Assembly: GCF_036688685.1 (NCBI RefSeq) | Contig: NZ_JAQQPS010000006.1 | Coordinates: 241,786-305,785 of the forward strand | Source: JALYUM01 sp036688685 | Lineage (GTDB): Bacteria; Pseudomonadota; Gammaproteobacteria; Burkholderiales; Burkholderiaceae_D | Length of the DNA stretch: 64,000 bases | Direction of reading: 5' to 3' | Shown: positions 17,653 through 25,549 of the stretch, piece after piece | Layout: each line of letters starts with the position of its first letter | Position numbering within the stretch: position 1 is the stretch's first letter | Notes under the pieces: generated by a model | Databases searched by the model: none | Seen by the model: only the letters and a program-made list of their open reading frames with translations | What the model was told of the DNA's origin: nothing | Position numbers and translations under genes: made by a program

Positions 17653-18720
17653 TCAATTCGACTCTTTGACCACCCGCCCATTGGTCGGCTGCACCGGCCG
17701 TGCATTGAACGGATACAAGCGCGAAAATAAGGCCATCTGCGCCGGCGACGCCTGCATGGTCTGCTTCATGACGATATACAGCACCCCCTCGGTACATGGC
17801 GGCTCGCTAAGCGAGCCCATGAAGGTGAAGTAATCGCGCCTGGCCGGCAGCGCTTCCATCAAATCGAGCACCACCGTCGGCGACACCGATTCCAGTTTTT
17901 CCAGCGGCAGGTTGTTCCACACGGTCTGCATCAGCGGATGCGCCTTGCCGCGTTCGAGCAGAACAGCCACCACAGCGAGTTTACCCTCCGCGCTCTTGTG
18001 CACCAGGTGCATCACCATCTCCGTGCCCTTGCCGGCGATTTTCTCTTCGGAGGGGCGGTGAAAGTGAAACTGCTGCAACTCGTAAGTCTGGTTGTTGACG
18101 GTAATAAAATTGCCGCCGCCAACGGTGACCATGATCGTGTGGCCATTGTCGACTTCCCTGAAGGAACTCTGGTGATAGTCGAAGGTGATCTGTTCCAGGT
18201 CGACCTTGATGCCGTCGCGCAGGTCGATCGGCGACTGGCGCGTGCCCGTGCTGCACTTGCCCCAGTCGACGTTGATCTTGCTCCAGTTGCCCGGGCCGCT
18301 TTCGCCGTCATAGGTCCAGTGGGTGCCGCGCGCCGGTGGCGGCGGTGGTGGTGGCGTGGCGGCGATGATCGCGGCTTCGCGCTTCTTCGCCTCGGCGATT
18401 TTTTGGGCCTTGGCCGCATTCGCGGCGCGCGCGGCTTGCGTGGCGCGCATTTCGGCCAGGCGCACGGCGATGCGCTCGGACAGGTCGAGCTCGGCCTCGT
18501 CTTCCTTGGCGCGGTCGGCTTTCGCGGATTTTTCGGCAACGGCAGGCTTGCCGAGCACCGGCTTGATCGATGGCTCTTTGGCCGCGGCAGTGGCGGACGC
18601 CGAGGCAGACGCCGCCGCAGCCGGTTTGGCGGCCACGGCCTGTTTGGCGGCGGGAGGTTCGTTCGCGCCGGCGACTGACATCACCAGGCTGCAAGCGAAC
18701 AGGACGATCAGGTTGCGCAT
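17653..18720 (-). CDS. Alpha-type carbonic anhydrase with long Ala/Lys-rich N-terminal extension
   Basis: 355 residues. The signal peptide (about 1-19, ending VAGA) is followed by about 110 residues of Ala/Lys/Glu-rich low complexity and a PPPPPPP run, then the catalytic domain from about 133 (HWTYDG...GNW). Zinc ligands are visible in QFHFHRPSE (two His) and VMHLVH (third His); SPIDL and GSLSEPPCTEGV are further hallmarks. It hydrates CO2 to bicarbonate in the periplasm. Bacterial alpha enzymes are usually about 220-250 residues, so the extension is unusual; it may be a stalk or envelope anchor (inference). It stands alone between a repeat and dedA. Confidence 0.9.
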   Translation of the reverse strand: MRNLIVLFACSLVMSVAGANEPPAAKQAVAAKPAAAASASASATAAAKEPSIKPVLGKPAVAEKSAKADRAKEDEAELDLSERIAVRLAEMRATQAARAANAAKAQKIAEAKKREAAIIAATPPPPPPPARGTHWTYDGESGPGNWSKINVDWGKCSTGTRQSPIDLRDGIKVDLEQITFDYHQSSFREVDNGHTIMVTVGGGNFITVNNQTYELQQFHFHRPSEEKIAGKGTEMVMHLVHKSAEGKLAVVAVLLERGKAHPLMQTVWNNLPLEKLESVSPTVVLDLMEALPARRDYFTFMGSLSEPPCTEGVLYIVMKQTMQASPAQMALFSRLYPFNARPVQPTNGRVVKESN

Positions 18721-18814
18721 GAAATTCCAAAGAAGAAGACTAACTTCCTTGTTTATCGGCGCAAACCGGGTAAAACTTGAGGCTGGCAGAGTGGCAAGCC
18801 GGTAAAAACCGCAA

Positions 18815-19456
18815 TCAGCGCATCATGCTGCGGCCAAATTTCCACAGGCCGCCCACCATGATCGGCACCACGGCGGCGCTGACGCCGACCAGCACGATGA
18901 TGGTCAGGTGGTCGCGGATCACCGGGATATTTCCAAAGAAGTAACCGGCCGTGACCAGGCTGACCACCCACGCCAGGGCGCCGGTGATGTTGAACAGCTG
19001 GAAACGCGTATGGGTCATGTCGGACACGCCGGCCACGAACGGCGCGAAGGTGCGCACCACCGGCACGAAGCGCGCCAGGATGATGGTCTTGCCGCCGTGT
19101 TTTTCAAAAAAGTTGTGGGTTTTGCGCAGCGCGTCCTTGTTGAGCCAGCGGTAATCGTGGGTGAACACGCGCTGGCCGATCTTGGCGCCGATCCAGAAAT
19201 TGAGCGTATTGCCCATGATGGCCGCGGCCACCAGCAGCGCCGTCAGCAGCGGATAACTCATTTCGCCGGTGGCGCAGAACGCGCCGGCAATGAACAGCAA
19301 GGTATCGCCCGGAAAGAAAAACAGGACCACCAGACCAGTTTCACAGAACACAATCGCAAACAACACTGCGTAGACATACACGCCGTACTCGTTGAGCAAC
19401 ATGCCCATGGTTTTATCGACATGCAGAATCAGGTCGAAAAAGTGCGCAAAATCCAT
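18815..19456 (-). CDS. DedA-family inner-membrane protein
   Basis: 213 residues from the ATG at 19456, preceded by AGGAAA at about 7 bp. Hydrophobic segments cover about 25-50, 55-75, 145-165 and 180-205; the family signatures FFPGDTLLFIAGAF and ARFVPVVRTFAPFVAG (with conserved Arg residues) are present. DedA proteins are linked to lipid-carrier flipping, membrane potential and antimicrobial-peptide resistance; which function applies here is not visible. It is divergent from the cyclophilin gene at 19597. Confidence 0.92.
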   Translation of the reverse strand: MDFAHFFDLILHVDKTMGMLLNEYGVYVYAVLFAIVFCETGLVVLFFFPGDTLLFIAGAFCATGEMSYPLLTALLVAAAIMGNTLNFWIGAKIGQRVFTHDYRWLNKDALRKTHNFFEKHGGKTIILARFVPVVRTFAPFVAGVSDMTHTRFQLFNITGALAWVVSLVTAGYFFGNIPVIRDHLTIIVLVGVSAAVVPIMVGGLWKFGRSMMR

Positions 19457-19596
19457 AAATTTTCCTAAAAGGGTGCCGCGCATCATACCACCTGTCCGCG
19501 CCCGTCAAGACGCAAAAACGGCGGCCAGTTCGCCCAGTGCGAATGCTATATTCCAGTCTACAAGCTGAGACGACCCATCCACAAGAGGAGACCTGC

Positions 19597-20496
19597 ATGC
19601 ATCGTGTTAAATGGACCTGCATCGGCGCGCTACTGGCGCTAAGCAGCGCCCGCGCCGCCGAGTTGCCGCCGCGCCCCACCGTCGCCGACGTTGTCAAAGG
19701 ATCAAAGCCGGCCGACTGGCGCGCGCTCGATCCTGTCAACACGCTGTACATGGAGGTACCGGGCGGACGCGTGGTCATCGAACTGGCGCCAAGCTTTGCA
19801 CCCAAGCACGCCGCCAACATCCGCCTGCTTGCGCGCGAGAATTATTTCGACGGCCTGGCGGTGATCCGCGCGCAGGAAAATTACGTGGTGCAGTGGGGCG
19901 ACGCCGACGAAAAGACCCCGCGCCCGTTCAAGACGGCCAAGGCCACCCTGCCGGCCGAGTTCACCATTCCCGCAAGCAGCGCGCCGGCGTTCGTGCGCCT
20001 GCCGGACGGCGACGTGTATGCGCCGGAGGTGGGCCACGCCAACGGCTTCCCGGTGGCGCGCGACCCGAAAACCGGGCTGGCGTGGCTGACGCACTGCTAC
20101 GGCATGGTGGGCGTGGGGCGCGATACGGCGGCCGACTCGGGCGGCGGCAGTTCGCTGTACGTGGTCATCGGCCACGCACCGCGCCACCTCGACCGCAACA
20201 TCACGGTGGTAGGGCGGGTGGTGGCCGGGATGTCGCTGCTGACCACGCTGCCGCGCGGAACCGGGCCGCTGGGCTTTTATGAGCAGCCGTCGCAGCACGT
20301 GCCCATTGCCACTTTCCGCGTGGCGGCCGATGTGCCGCTCGAGCAGCGCAGCCGCCTGGAAGTGATGCGCACCGACGGCGCCACCTACCAGGCCGTGCTG
20401 GACGCGCAGCGCAAGCGGGGCGGGCCGTGGACCAAGTATGCGGTGGGCAAGGTGGACTTGTGCAATGCGCAGATTCCGGTGCGGGCGGTGCCTTAG
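19597..20496 (+). CDS. Exported cyclophilin-type peptidyl-prolyl isomerase
   Basis: 299 residues from the ATG at 19597 (GAGGAG 7 bp upstream). A signal peptide spans about 1-21 (ending ARA). The cyclophilin domain begins near residue 45 with VVIELAPSFAPKHAANIRLLA and ends near 235; GMVGVGRDTAADSGGGSSLYVVIG matches the family's catalytic-site region in a diverged form. It is longer than typical bacterial PpiA (about 190) because of insertions and a 60-residue tail. It should fold periplasmic proteins by isomerising Xaa-Pro bonds; the diverged active site leaves the enzymatic activity open. Confidence 0.85.
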   Translation: MHRVKWTCIGALLALSSARAAELPPRPTVADVVKGSKPADWRALDPVNTLYMEVPGGRVVIELAPSFAPKHAANIRLLARENYFDGLAVIRAQENYVVQWGDADEKTPRPFKTAKATLPAEFTIPASSAPAFVRLPDGDVYAPEVGHANGFPVARDPKTGLAWLTHCYGMVGVGRDTAADSGGGSSLYVVIGHAPRHLDRNITVVGRVVAGMSLLTTLPRGTGPLGFYEQPSQHVPIATFRVAADVPLEQRSRLEVMRTDGATYQAVLDAQRKRGGPWTKYAVGKVDLCNAQIPVRAVP

Positions 20497-20640
20497 CGTG
20501 CTTACACCACTGCATCCGAGACCGTCATGCTCGCCATTGGCGAACCTGACGGTTTTGCGGACGAAGGTGATTGAGATTGCATCACAGATTCACGATTAAT
20601 TTCAACATTCTCACCGCGCTTTGCGCGATCCCCCGACGGG

Positions 20641-20646
20641 TATAAT
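20641..20646 (+). promoter_or_regulatory. Possible -10 box giving a leaderless mutL transcript
   Basis: A perfect TATAAT ends 6 bp before the mutL ATG at 20653. Initiation 6-8 bp after the box would fall on the ATG itself, and no Shine-Dalgarno sequence precedes it. The best -35 candidate (TTGCGC at 20621) has a short 14-bp spacing. Confidence 0.4.
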
Positions 20647-20652
20647 CGCCCC

Positions 20653-22512
20653 ATGAACGCCCCCGTCCCCACTGTCCGCCCGATCCAGGCCCTGCCCGAC
20701 CAGCTCATCTCGCAAATTGCGGCCGGTGAAGTGGTCGAGCGCCCGTCCGCTGTCGTCAAGGAGCTGCTGGAAAACGCCCTCGACGCCGGCGCCACGCAAA
20801 TCACCATCCGGCTGGAAGAAGGCGGCGTCAAGCGCATCGCCATTACCGACAACGGCCGCGGCATCGCGCCCGAGCAGTTGCCGCTGGCACTAGCGCGCCA
20901 CGCCACCTCGAAGATCGCCTCGCTGCACGACCTGGAAAACGTCGGCACGTTGGGCTTTCGCGGTGAAGCGCTGGCCTCGATCGCCTCGGTGGCAGCGGTG
21001 GCCATCACCTCGCGCACGGCCGATGCGCCGCACGCGTTTGAAATCGTCGGCTCGCATGCGGGCACGGTGGCGCCCTCGTCGGGCGCGTGCGGCACCACCA
21101 TCGACGTGCAGGACCTGTACTTCAGCACCCCGGCGCGGCGCAAATTCCTGAAATCCGAGCAGACCGAATACGGCCACTGCGCCGAAGTCGTGCGCCGCAT
21201 TGCGCTGGCGCGCCCGGACGTGTCGTTCAACCTGACGCACAACGGCCGCACCATCGACCACTGGATGGTGACCGACATGGCGCGCCGCAGCGCCCACATC
21301 CTCGGCAGCGATTTCGCCGAAGCGCGCATCGACATTGACGAAGCCGCCGGCCCCTTGCGCCTGCAGGGTTACGCTGGCTTGCCAACGGCCTCCAAGGCGC
21401 GCGCCGACGGCCAGTTCTTTTACGTGAACGGCCGCTTCGTGCGCGACAAACTGCTGGTGCACGCGGTGCGCGCCGCCTACCAGGACGTGCTGCACGGCGA
21501 CCGCTTCCCGTCGTACGTGCTGGCGCTGGAACTCGACCCGGCGCTGGTCGACGTCAACGTCCACCCGTCTAAAATCGAAGTGCGCTTCCGCGACAGCCGC
21601 GCGGTCCACCAGTTCGTGTTCCACGCGGTGCAGCGCGCGCTGGCGCAGACCTCGGCCACCGCGCACGGCAGCGTGCCGGCGCCCTTGTCCGCCGCCCAGC
21701 TGCCCGGATCGGAGCCGCGCCGCGCGCATGAACAGGTCAGCTTCGGGAATGCCTTGTCGCCGACGTTCTCTCCGTCGCCGTATGCGCCGGGCAGCCGTTG
21801 GGATGCCCAGCCGAGCGGCGTGGCGCAAAAGATGGAAAGTTATGGCGCGCTGTTTAATGCGGCGTCGTCGCCCGTGATGTCGTATGCAGAACCTGTGCAG
21901 CCGCTGTCGAACGACGCCTTCCCGCTCGGCTTCGCGCTGGCGCAGCTGCACGGCATCTACATCCTGGCGCAGAACGAGCGCGGGCTGGTGCTGGTGGACA
22001 TGCACGCCGCGCACGAACGCATTTTGTACGAGCAGTTGAAGAATGCACTCGATGCCCAGGTCGATGGACAACAGATGCAGGTACAGCCACTGTTGATCCC
22101 GGTGACCTTCTTTGCCGACGCCGTGGAAGTGAGCACAGCCACCGAACACGCTGACACGCTGACGGCGCTGGGCTTCGACATCGGCGCCTTGTCGCCGACG
22201 ACGCTGGCGGTGCGCGCCGTGCCAACCTTGCTGAAAAACGCCGACGCCCAGACGCTGGCGCGCGACGTGCTGCGCGACGTGCGCGAATACGGCGGCTCGC
22301 GCGTGCTGATCGAGCGCAGGAATGAACTGCTCGGCACCCTCGCCTGCCACACGGCGGTGCGCGCCAATCGCATCCTGGCCGTACCCGAAATGAACGCGCT
22401 GCTGCGCCAGATGGAAAGCACGGAGCGCGCCGACCAGTGCAACCACGGCCGCCCGACCTGGGTGCAGCTGGAAATCGGCGCGCTCGACAAACTGTTTCTG
22501 CGCGGCCAGTGA
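20653..22512 (+). CDS. mutL: DNA mismatch repair protein MutL
   Basis: 619 residues. The N-terminal GHKL ATPase (about 1-330) has ENALDAGA, DNGRGI and GFRGEAL, with NVHPSKIEVRF at its end. A poorly conserved linker covers about 335-430, and the C-terminal dimerisation domain follows. The endonuclease-type metal-binding motif D-x-H-A-x2-E-x4-E is present as DMHAAHERILYE (Met for the usual Gln), as in MutL proteins with latent nicking activity. It overlaps miaA by one base (TGATG). Confidence 0.96.
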   Translation: MNAPVPTVRPIQALPDQLISQIAAGEVVERPSAVVKELLENALDAGATQITIRLEEGGVKRIAITDNGRGIAPEQLPLALARHATSKIASLHDLENVGTLGFRGEALASIASVAAVAITSRTADAPHAFEIVGSHAGTVAPSSGACGTTIDVQDLYFSTPARRKFLKSEQTEYGHCAEVVRRIALARPDVSFNLTHNGRTIDHWMVTDMARRSAHILGSDFAEARIDIDEAAGPLRLQGYAGLPTASKARADGQFFYVNGRFVRDKLLVHAVRAAYQDVLHGDRFPSYVLALELDPALVDVNVHPSKIEVRFRDSRAVHQFVFHAVQRALAQTSATAHGSVPAPLSAAQLPGSEPRRAHEQVSFGNALSPTFSPSPYAPGSRWDAQPSGVAQKMESYGALFNAASSPVMSYAEPVQPLSNDAFPLGFALAQLHGIYILAQNERGLVLVDMHAAHERILYEQLKNALDAQVDGQQMQVQPLLIPVTFFADAVEVSTATEHADTLTALGFDIGALSPTTLAVRAVPTLLKNADAQTLARDVLRDVREYGGSRVLIERRNELLGTLACHTAVRANRILAVPEMNALLRQMESTERADQCNHGRPTWVQLEIGALDKLFLRGQ

Positions 22513-23465
22513 TGTCAGCCATGCAGAAACCCCTGGCGGTGGCCATCATGGGCCCGACCGCGTCCGGCAAGACCGCCGCCGCGCTGGCGATTGCGCGCAC
22601 GCGCAAAGTCGAAATCATCTCGGTCGACTCGGCGCTGGTCTACCGCGGCATGGACATCGGCACGGCAAAACCGTCGCCGGAAGAACTGGCCAGCGCACCG
22701 CACCATCTGATCGACATCATCGACCCGCTCGACGCGTATTCCGTGATGCAGTTCCGCACCGACACCTTGCGCCTGGTCGCCGAGATCGCCGCCCGTGGCG
22801 CGCTGCCGCTGCTGGTCGGCGGCACGATGATGTATTTCAAGGGCCTGACCGACGGCCTGGACGATTTACCGACCGCCGACGCCGCGCTGCGCGTGCGCCT
22901 CGACGCCGAAGCCGCGCGCGACGGCTGGCCGGCGCTGCACGCGCGCCTGGCGCTGCTCGACCCGATCACGGCAGAGAGGCTAAAACCAAACGACGCCCAG
23001 CGCATCAACCGGGCGCTGGAAATTATCGAATTGACGGGCCAGCCGATGTCGGCGCTGCTGTCGGGCCGCAGCAAGCTGGAATTGCCGTTCGAGCTGGTGT
23101 CGTTTGCGCTGGAGCCGTCCGACCGGGCGGTGCTGCACAAGCGCATCTCCGTGCGCTTCGACCAGATGCTGGGAACCAGCGATAACACGGGCCTGGTGGC
23201 CGAGGTGGCGCGCCTGCGCGCGCGCGGGGACTTGCACCCAGCGTTGCCGTCGATGCGTTGCGTGGGCTATCGGCAGGCGTGGGATTACCTCGACGGCACG
23301 GTGGACCGCCCTGCGCTGCGCGAATTGGGCATCATCGCCACGCGCCAGCTGGCCAAGCGTCAGCTGACCTGGCTGCGATCCATGCCGGAACGGATCGTCA
23401 TCGATTGCCTGGCGCCGGATGCAACCGAGACGCTGGTCGCGCGGGTGGCGGCGCTGCAGGTTTGA
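22512..23465 (+). CDS. miaA: tRNA dimethylallyltransferase MiaA
   Basis: 317 residues from the ATG at 22512, which overlaps the mutL stop. P-loop GPTASGKTAAA near the N-terminus, then DSALVYRGMDIGTAKP, DAYSVMQF, LLVGGTMMYFKGLTDG and GYRQAWDYLDG, all MiaA hallmarks. It transfers a dimethylallyl group to A37 of tRNAs reading UNN codons. The mutL-miaA linkage is widespread in Proteobacteria. The gene ends 40 bp before the tRNA promoter. Confidence 0.96.
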   Translation: MSAMQKPLAVAIMGPTASGKTAAALAIARTRKVEIISVDSALVYRGMDIGTAKPSPEELASAPHHLIDIIDPLDAYSVMQFRTDTLRLVAEIAARGALPLLVGGTMMYFKGLTDGLDDLPTADAALRVRLDAEAARDGWPALHARLALLDPITAERLKPNDAQRINRALEIIELTGQPMSALLSGRSKLELPFELVSFALEPSDRAVLHKRISVRFDQMLGTSDNTGLVAEVARLRARGDLHPALPSMRCVGYRQAWDYLDGTVDRPALRELGIIATRQLAKRQLTWLRSMPERIVIDCLAPDATETLVARVAALQV

Positions 23466-23505
23466 GAGTGTGCGTCTTGCGCCTCAACAAGTTCACGCGG
23501 AGTGC

Positions 23506-23534
23506 TTGACAGGAAAAATCAGGATCTCTATAAT
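23506..23534 (+). promoter_or_regulatory. Sigma-70 promoter of tRNA-Met
   Basis: Perfect -35 TTGACA (23506-23511) and -10 TATAAT (23529-23534) with the ideal 17-bp spacer, 12 bp before the tRNA. Confidence 0.85.
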
Positions 23535-23546
23535 CTTGGTCTGTTC

Positions 23547-23623
23547 GGTGATATAGCTCAGTTGGTTAGAGCACAGCATTCATAATGCTGGGGTCGGTGG
23601 TTCAAGTCCACCTATCACCACCA
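23547..23623 (+). tRNA. tRNA-Met (CAT), elongator type
   Basis: 77 nt including encoded CCA. The acceptor stem GGTGATA pairs with TATCACC; the D-arm is AGCTCAGTTGGTTAGAGC; the anticodon arm CAGCA-TTCATAA-TGCTG carries CAT; the T-arm contains GGTTCAAGTCC. Its A-box is of elongator form rather than initiator. A CAT anticodon could also be tRNA-Ile2 (lysidine), but the sequence resembles betaproteobacterial elongator tRNA-Met. The 3' end is the attachment site of the mobile element. Confidence 0.93.
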
Positions 23624-23631
23624 AGAATTCA
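23609..23631. repeat. attL of the integrated element
   Basis: The 3' end of the tRNA gene plus AAGAATTCA matches 33356-33377 except for one deleted base. The integrase gene lies just downstream, the usual layout for tRNA-targeting elements. Confidence 0.75.
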
Positions 23632-23657
23632 TCTTCCAAGGTACCAGGAAGTCCAAG

Positions 23658-23695
23658 AAGCCGCAGTTCTCCCTATGAGACTGCGGCTTTTTTGC
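23658..23695 (+). terminator. Rho-independent terminator after tRNA-Met
   Basis: Stem AAGCCGCAGT / ACTGCGGCTT followed by a T-run. A similar but not identical hairpin (33391-33426) sits at the same distance after attR, consistent with the original chromosomal tRNA terminator having been displaced. Confidence 0.85.
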
Positions 23696-23788
23696 GTTTG
23701 GTCGTCCCGGAACGTCCCGCACCGTCCGAACTTTTTGGAGCCAGCCAGCGTCGAACTTGGCCCTACCAAAAAACCGGATGGCCCTATC

Positions 23789-25117
23789 ATGCCCAGAAAC
23801 GTCCAACCCCTCACCGATCTGCGGATCAAAACCGCCAAGCCCCGCGACAAAATCTACAAGCTTTCCGACGGCGGCGGCCTCTACCTCGAAGTCACCCCGC
23901 TCGGCAGGAAGTACTGGCGGATGAGCTACACGCAGACCAACCACAAGAAAACCCGTCTCTCCTTTGGCGCCTACCCGGTCGTCAGCCTGGCCGACGCACG
24001 CGAAAAGCGGTTGAACGCCAGGAAGATGATCGCCAACGACATCGACCCTGCCGCGGCACGGCGCGCCACCAAATACAATCGCAACGTCGCCAATGCCAAC
24101 ACCTTCGAAGTCATCGCGCGGGAGTGGCACGCGCACATGAAATCCAGCTGGAAGGAGAGCACTTCGAAGAACGTCTTGCAACGGCTTGTGAACGATATTT
24201 TTCCGGCCATTGGCAACCACCCTATCACCGCAATCAAGGCGCCCCAGATGCTGACCGCCCTGCGCAGGATCGAGGAGCGTGGCGCCCCCGAGATGGCGCG
24301 CCGCTGCGCGCAGTTCTCGGGGCAGGTCTTCCGGTATGCCATTGCGACCGGGCGGGCTGACTACGATCCTATCCCACACCTGCGCGGTGCGCTCAAGCCC
24401 AGGAACAAGGGCCACCATCCGGCCATCACCCCGGACGAGTTACCCGAGTTCCTGCAAGCGTTGAACAAACACGAGTTCACCATGTTCATGCAAACGCGGA
24501 TCATGCTGCGGCTCATGATTATGGTGTTCGTGCGCACCAGTGAATTGACACAGACGCCGTGGTCCGAGATCGATTTCGAGAACGAAGTCTGGATCATCAA
24601 ATGGGATCGCATGAAGATGGGCAAGAAGAAGATCAACCCGCGCAAGGTCGATCACCACGTGCACCTGCCGCGCCAGGGCTGGGTGCTGCTGCGCGAACTG
24701 CACACGCTCACTGGCCGCGGCGAGTATCTGTTCCCGAACCGGAATGACCGGCGCCGCCCGACCAGCAATTTCGGCATCCTCGCGGCGCTCAAGCGAATGG
24801 GCTACGCGGGCAGGATGACGGGGCACGGGTTCCGGTCGCTGGCCATGGGAGTGCTGAAAGAGCGGCTGGGGTACCGTCATGAAGTGGTGGACCGGCAGCT
24901 GGCGCACCTCTCGGGCGACACCTACGGCGAGGCGTACGACAGGGCGATGTTCCTGCAAGAGCGGAAAGTCATGATGCAGGAATATGCGGACTACCTGGAC
25001 GTTGTCGCAGGCAGCCCGGTCGTCGCGGCCAGCCCGGTTGTCGCAACCCTCCCGGTCGCCGCAGAAGCCCCGGCGCCACCGGCAAGCCCTGAGGTGATTG
25101 GCCTGGACTGGATTTGA
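23789..25117 (+). CDS. P4-type tyrosine integrase
   Basis: 442 residues from the ATG at 23789. The N-terminal DUF4102-type arm-binding domain (about 1-95: LSDGGGLYLEV, KTRLSFGAYP, SLADAREKR) is followed by a core-binding SAM-like domain (about 105-190) and a catalytic domain (about 205-410). Catalytic residues: Arg in VFVRTSEL, H-x-x-R in GHGFRS, His in LAHLSG and Tyr in EAYDRAMF. The C-terminal 30 residues are Ala/Pro/Val repeats (AASPVVA-type). It catalyses insertion at the adjacent tRNA-Met and, with an unseen excisionase, excision. Reading frame upstream of 23789 runs through the tRNA and is not coding. Confidence 0.93.
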   Translation: MPRNVQPLTDLRIKTAKPRDKIYKLSDGGGLYLEVTPLGRKYWRMSYTQTNHKKTRLSFGAYPVVSLADAREKRLNARKMIANDIDPAAARRATKYNRNVANANTFEVIAREWHAHMKSSWKESTSKNVLQRLVNDIFPAIGNHPITAIKAPQMLTALRRIEERGAPEMARRCAQFSGQVFRYAIATGRADYDPIPHLRGALKPRNKGHHPAITPDELPEFLQALNKHEFTMFMQTRIMLRLMIMVFVRTSELTQTPWSEIDFENEVWIIKWDRMKMGKKKINPRKVDHHVHLPRQGWVLLRELHTLTGRGEYLFPNRNDRRRPTSNFGILAALKRMGYAGRMTGHGFRSLAMGVLKERLGYRHEVVDRQLAHLSGDTYGEAYDRAMFLQERKVMMQEYADYLDVVAGSPVVAASPVVATLPVAAEAPAPPASPEVIGLDWI

Positions 25118-25253
25118 TGGGACCAGCAATTGACCGGCGGCTTCCAGGAAACTGCCGGTCGCCGGAACGCCCCCACGTTTCCCGTCCGTCAATGCCGCGT
25201 CAAAGCGGCAAGGGGCTATGCTAGGATTGCTTTTTCAACATCGAAGGAACAGC

Positions 25254-25499
25254 ATGCCCAGCATTCAACATCAGGATTACAAGGGCTACGCGATAGTCGC
25301 CATGGCAACACCCGCTGGCAGCGGAAAATACCACAGCATTTTCTCTGTTCAATCGGCCGGCCAGTCCGCGCAGACGAACCACGGTTCGCCTGCCCATCAA
25401 GAGAACATCACTGAAAGCCCCGCGTTCGCTACCGAAGCAGAGGCGGTCGACGCCGCGCACGATCGGGCGAAAGCGTGGATTGACGCGCAGGCGACATAA
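25254..25499 (+). CDS. Small hypothetical protein of the mobile element
   Basis: 81 residues starting MPSIQHQDYKGYAIVA, with AAGGA 8 bp before the ATG at 25254. It is soluble; the N-terminal half looks like short beta strands and the C-terminal part (FATEAEAVDAAHDRAKAWID) is a helix. I recognise the general pattern of small conserved proteins (YKGY-I plus a helical end) from Burkholderiales and related groups but no function. It lies between integrase and relaxase and is convergent with the latter. Confidence 0.6.
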   Translation: MPSIQHQDYKGYAIVAMATPAGSGKYHSIFSVQSAGQSAQTNHGSPAHQENITESPAFATEAEAVDAAHDRAKAWIDAQAT

Positions 25500-25549
25500 C
25501 AACAATTCAAGTCAGGTTGGGGTGTAGCATACCGCCGCGGCAAGATTAC

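Noticed and set aside
20890..22446. 518-codon minus-strand frame opposite mutL
   Set aside because: Antisense shadow of a well-conserved gene.
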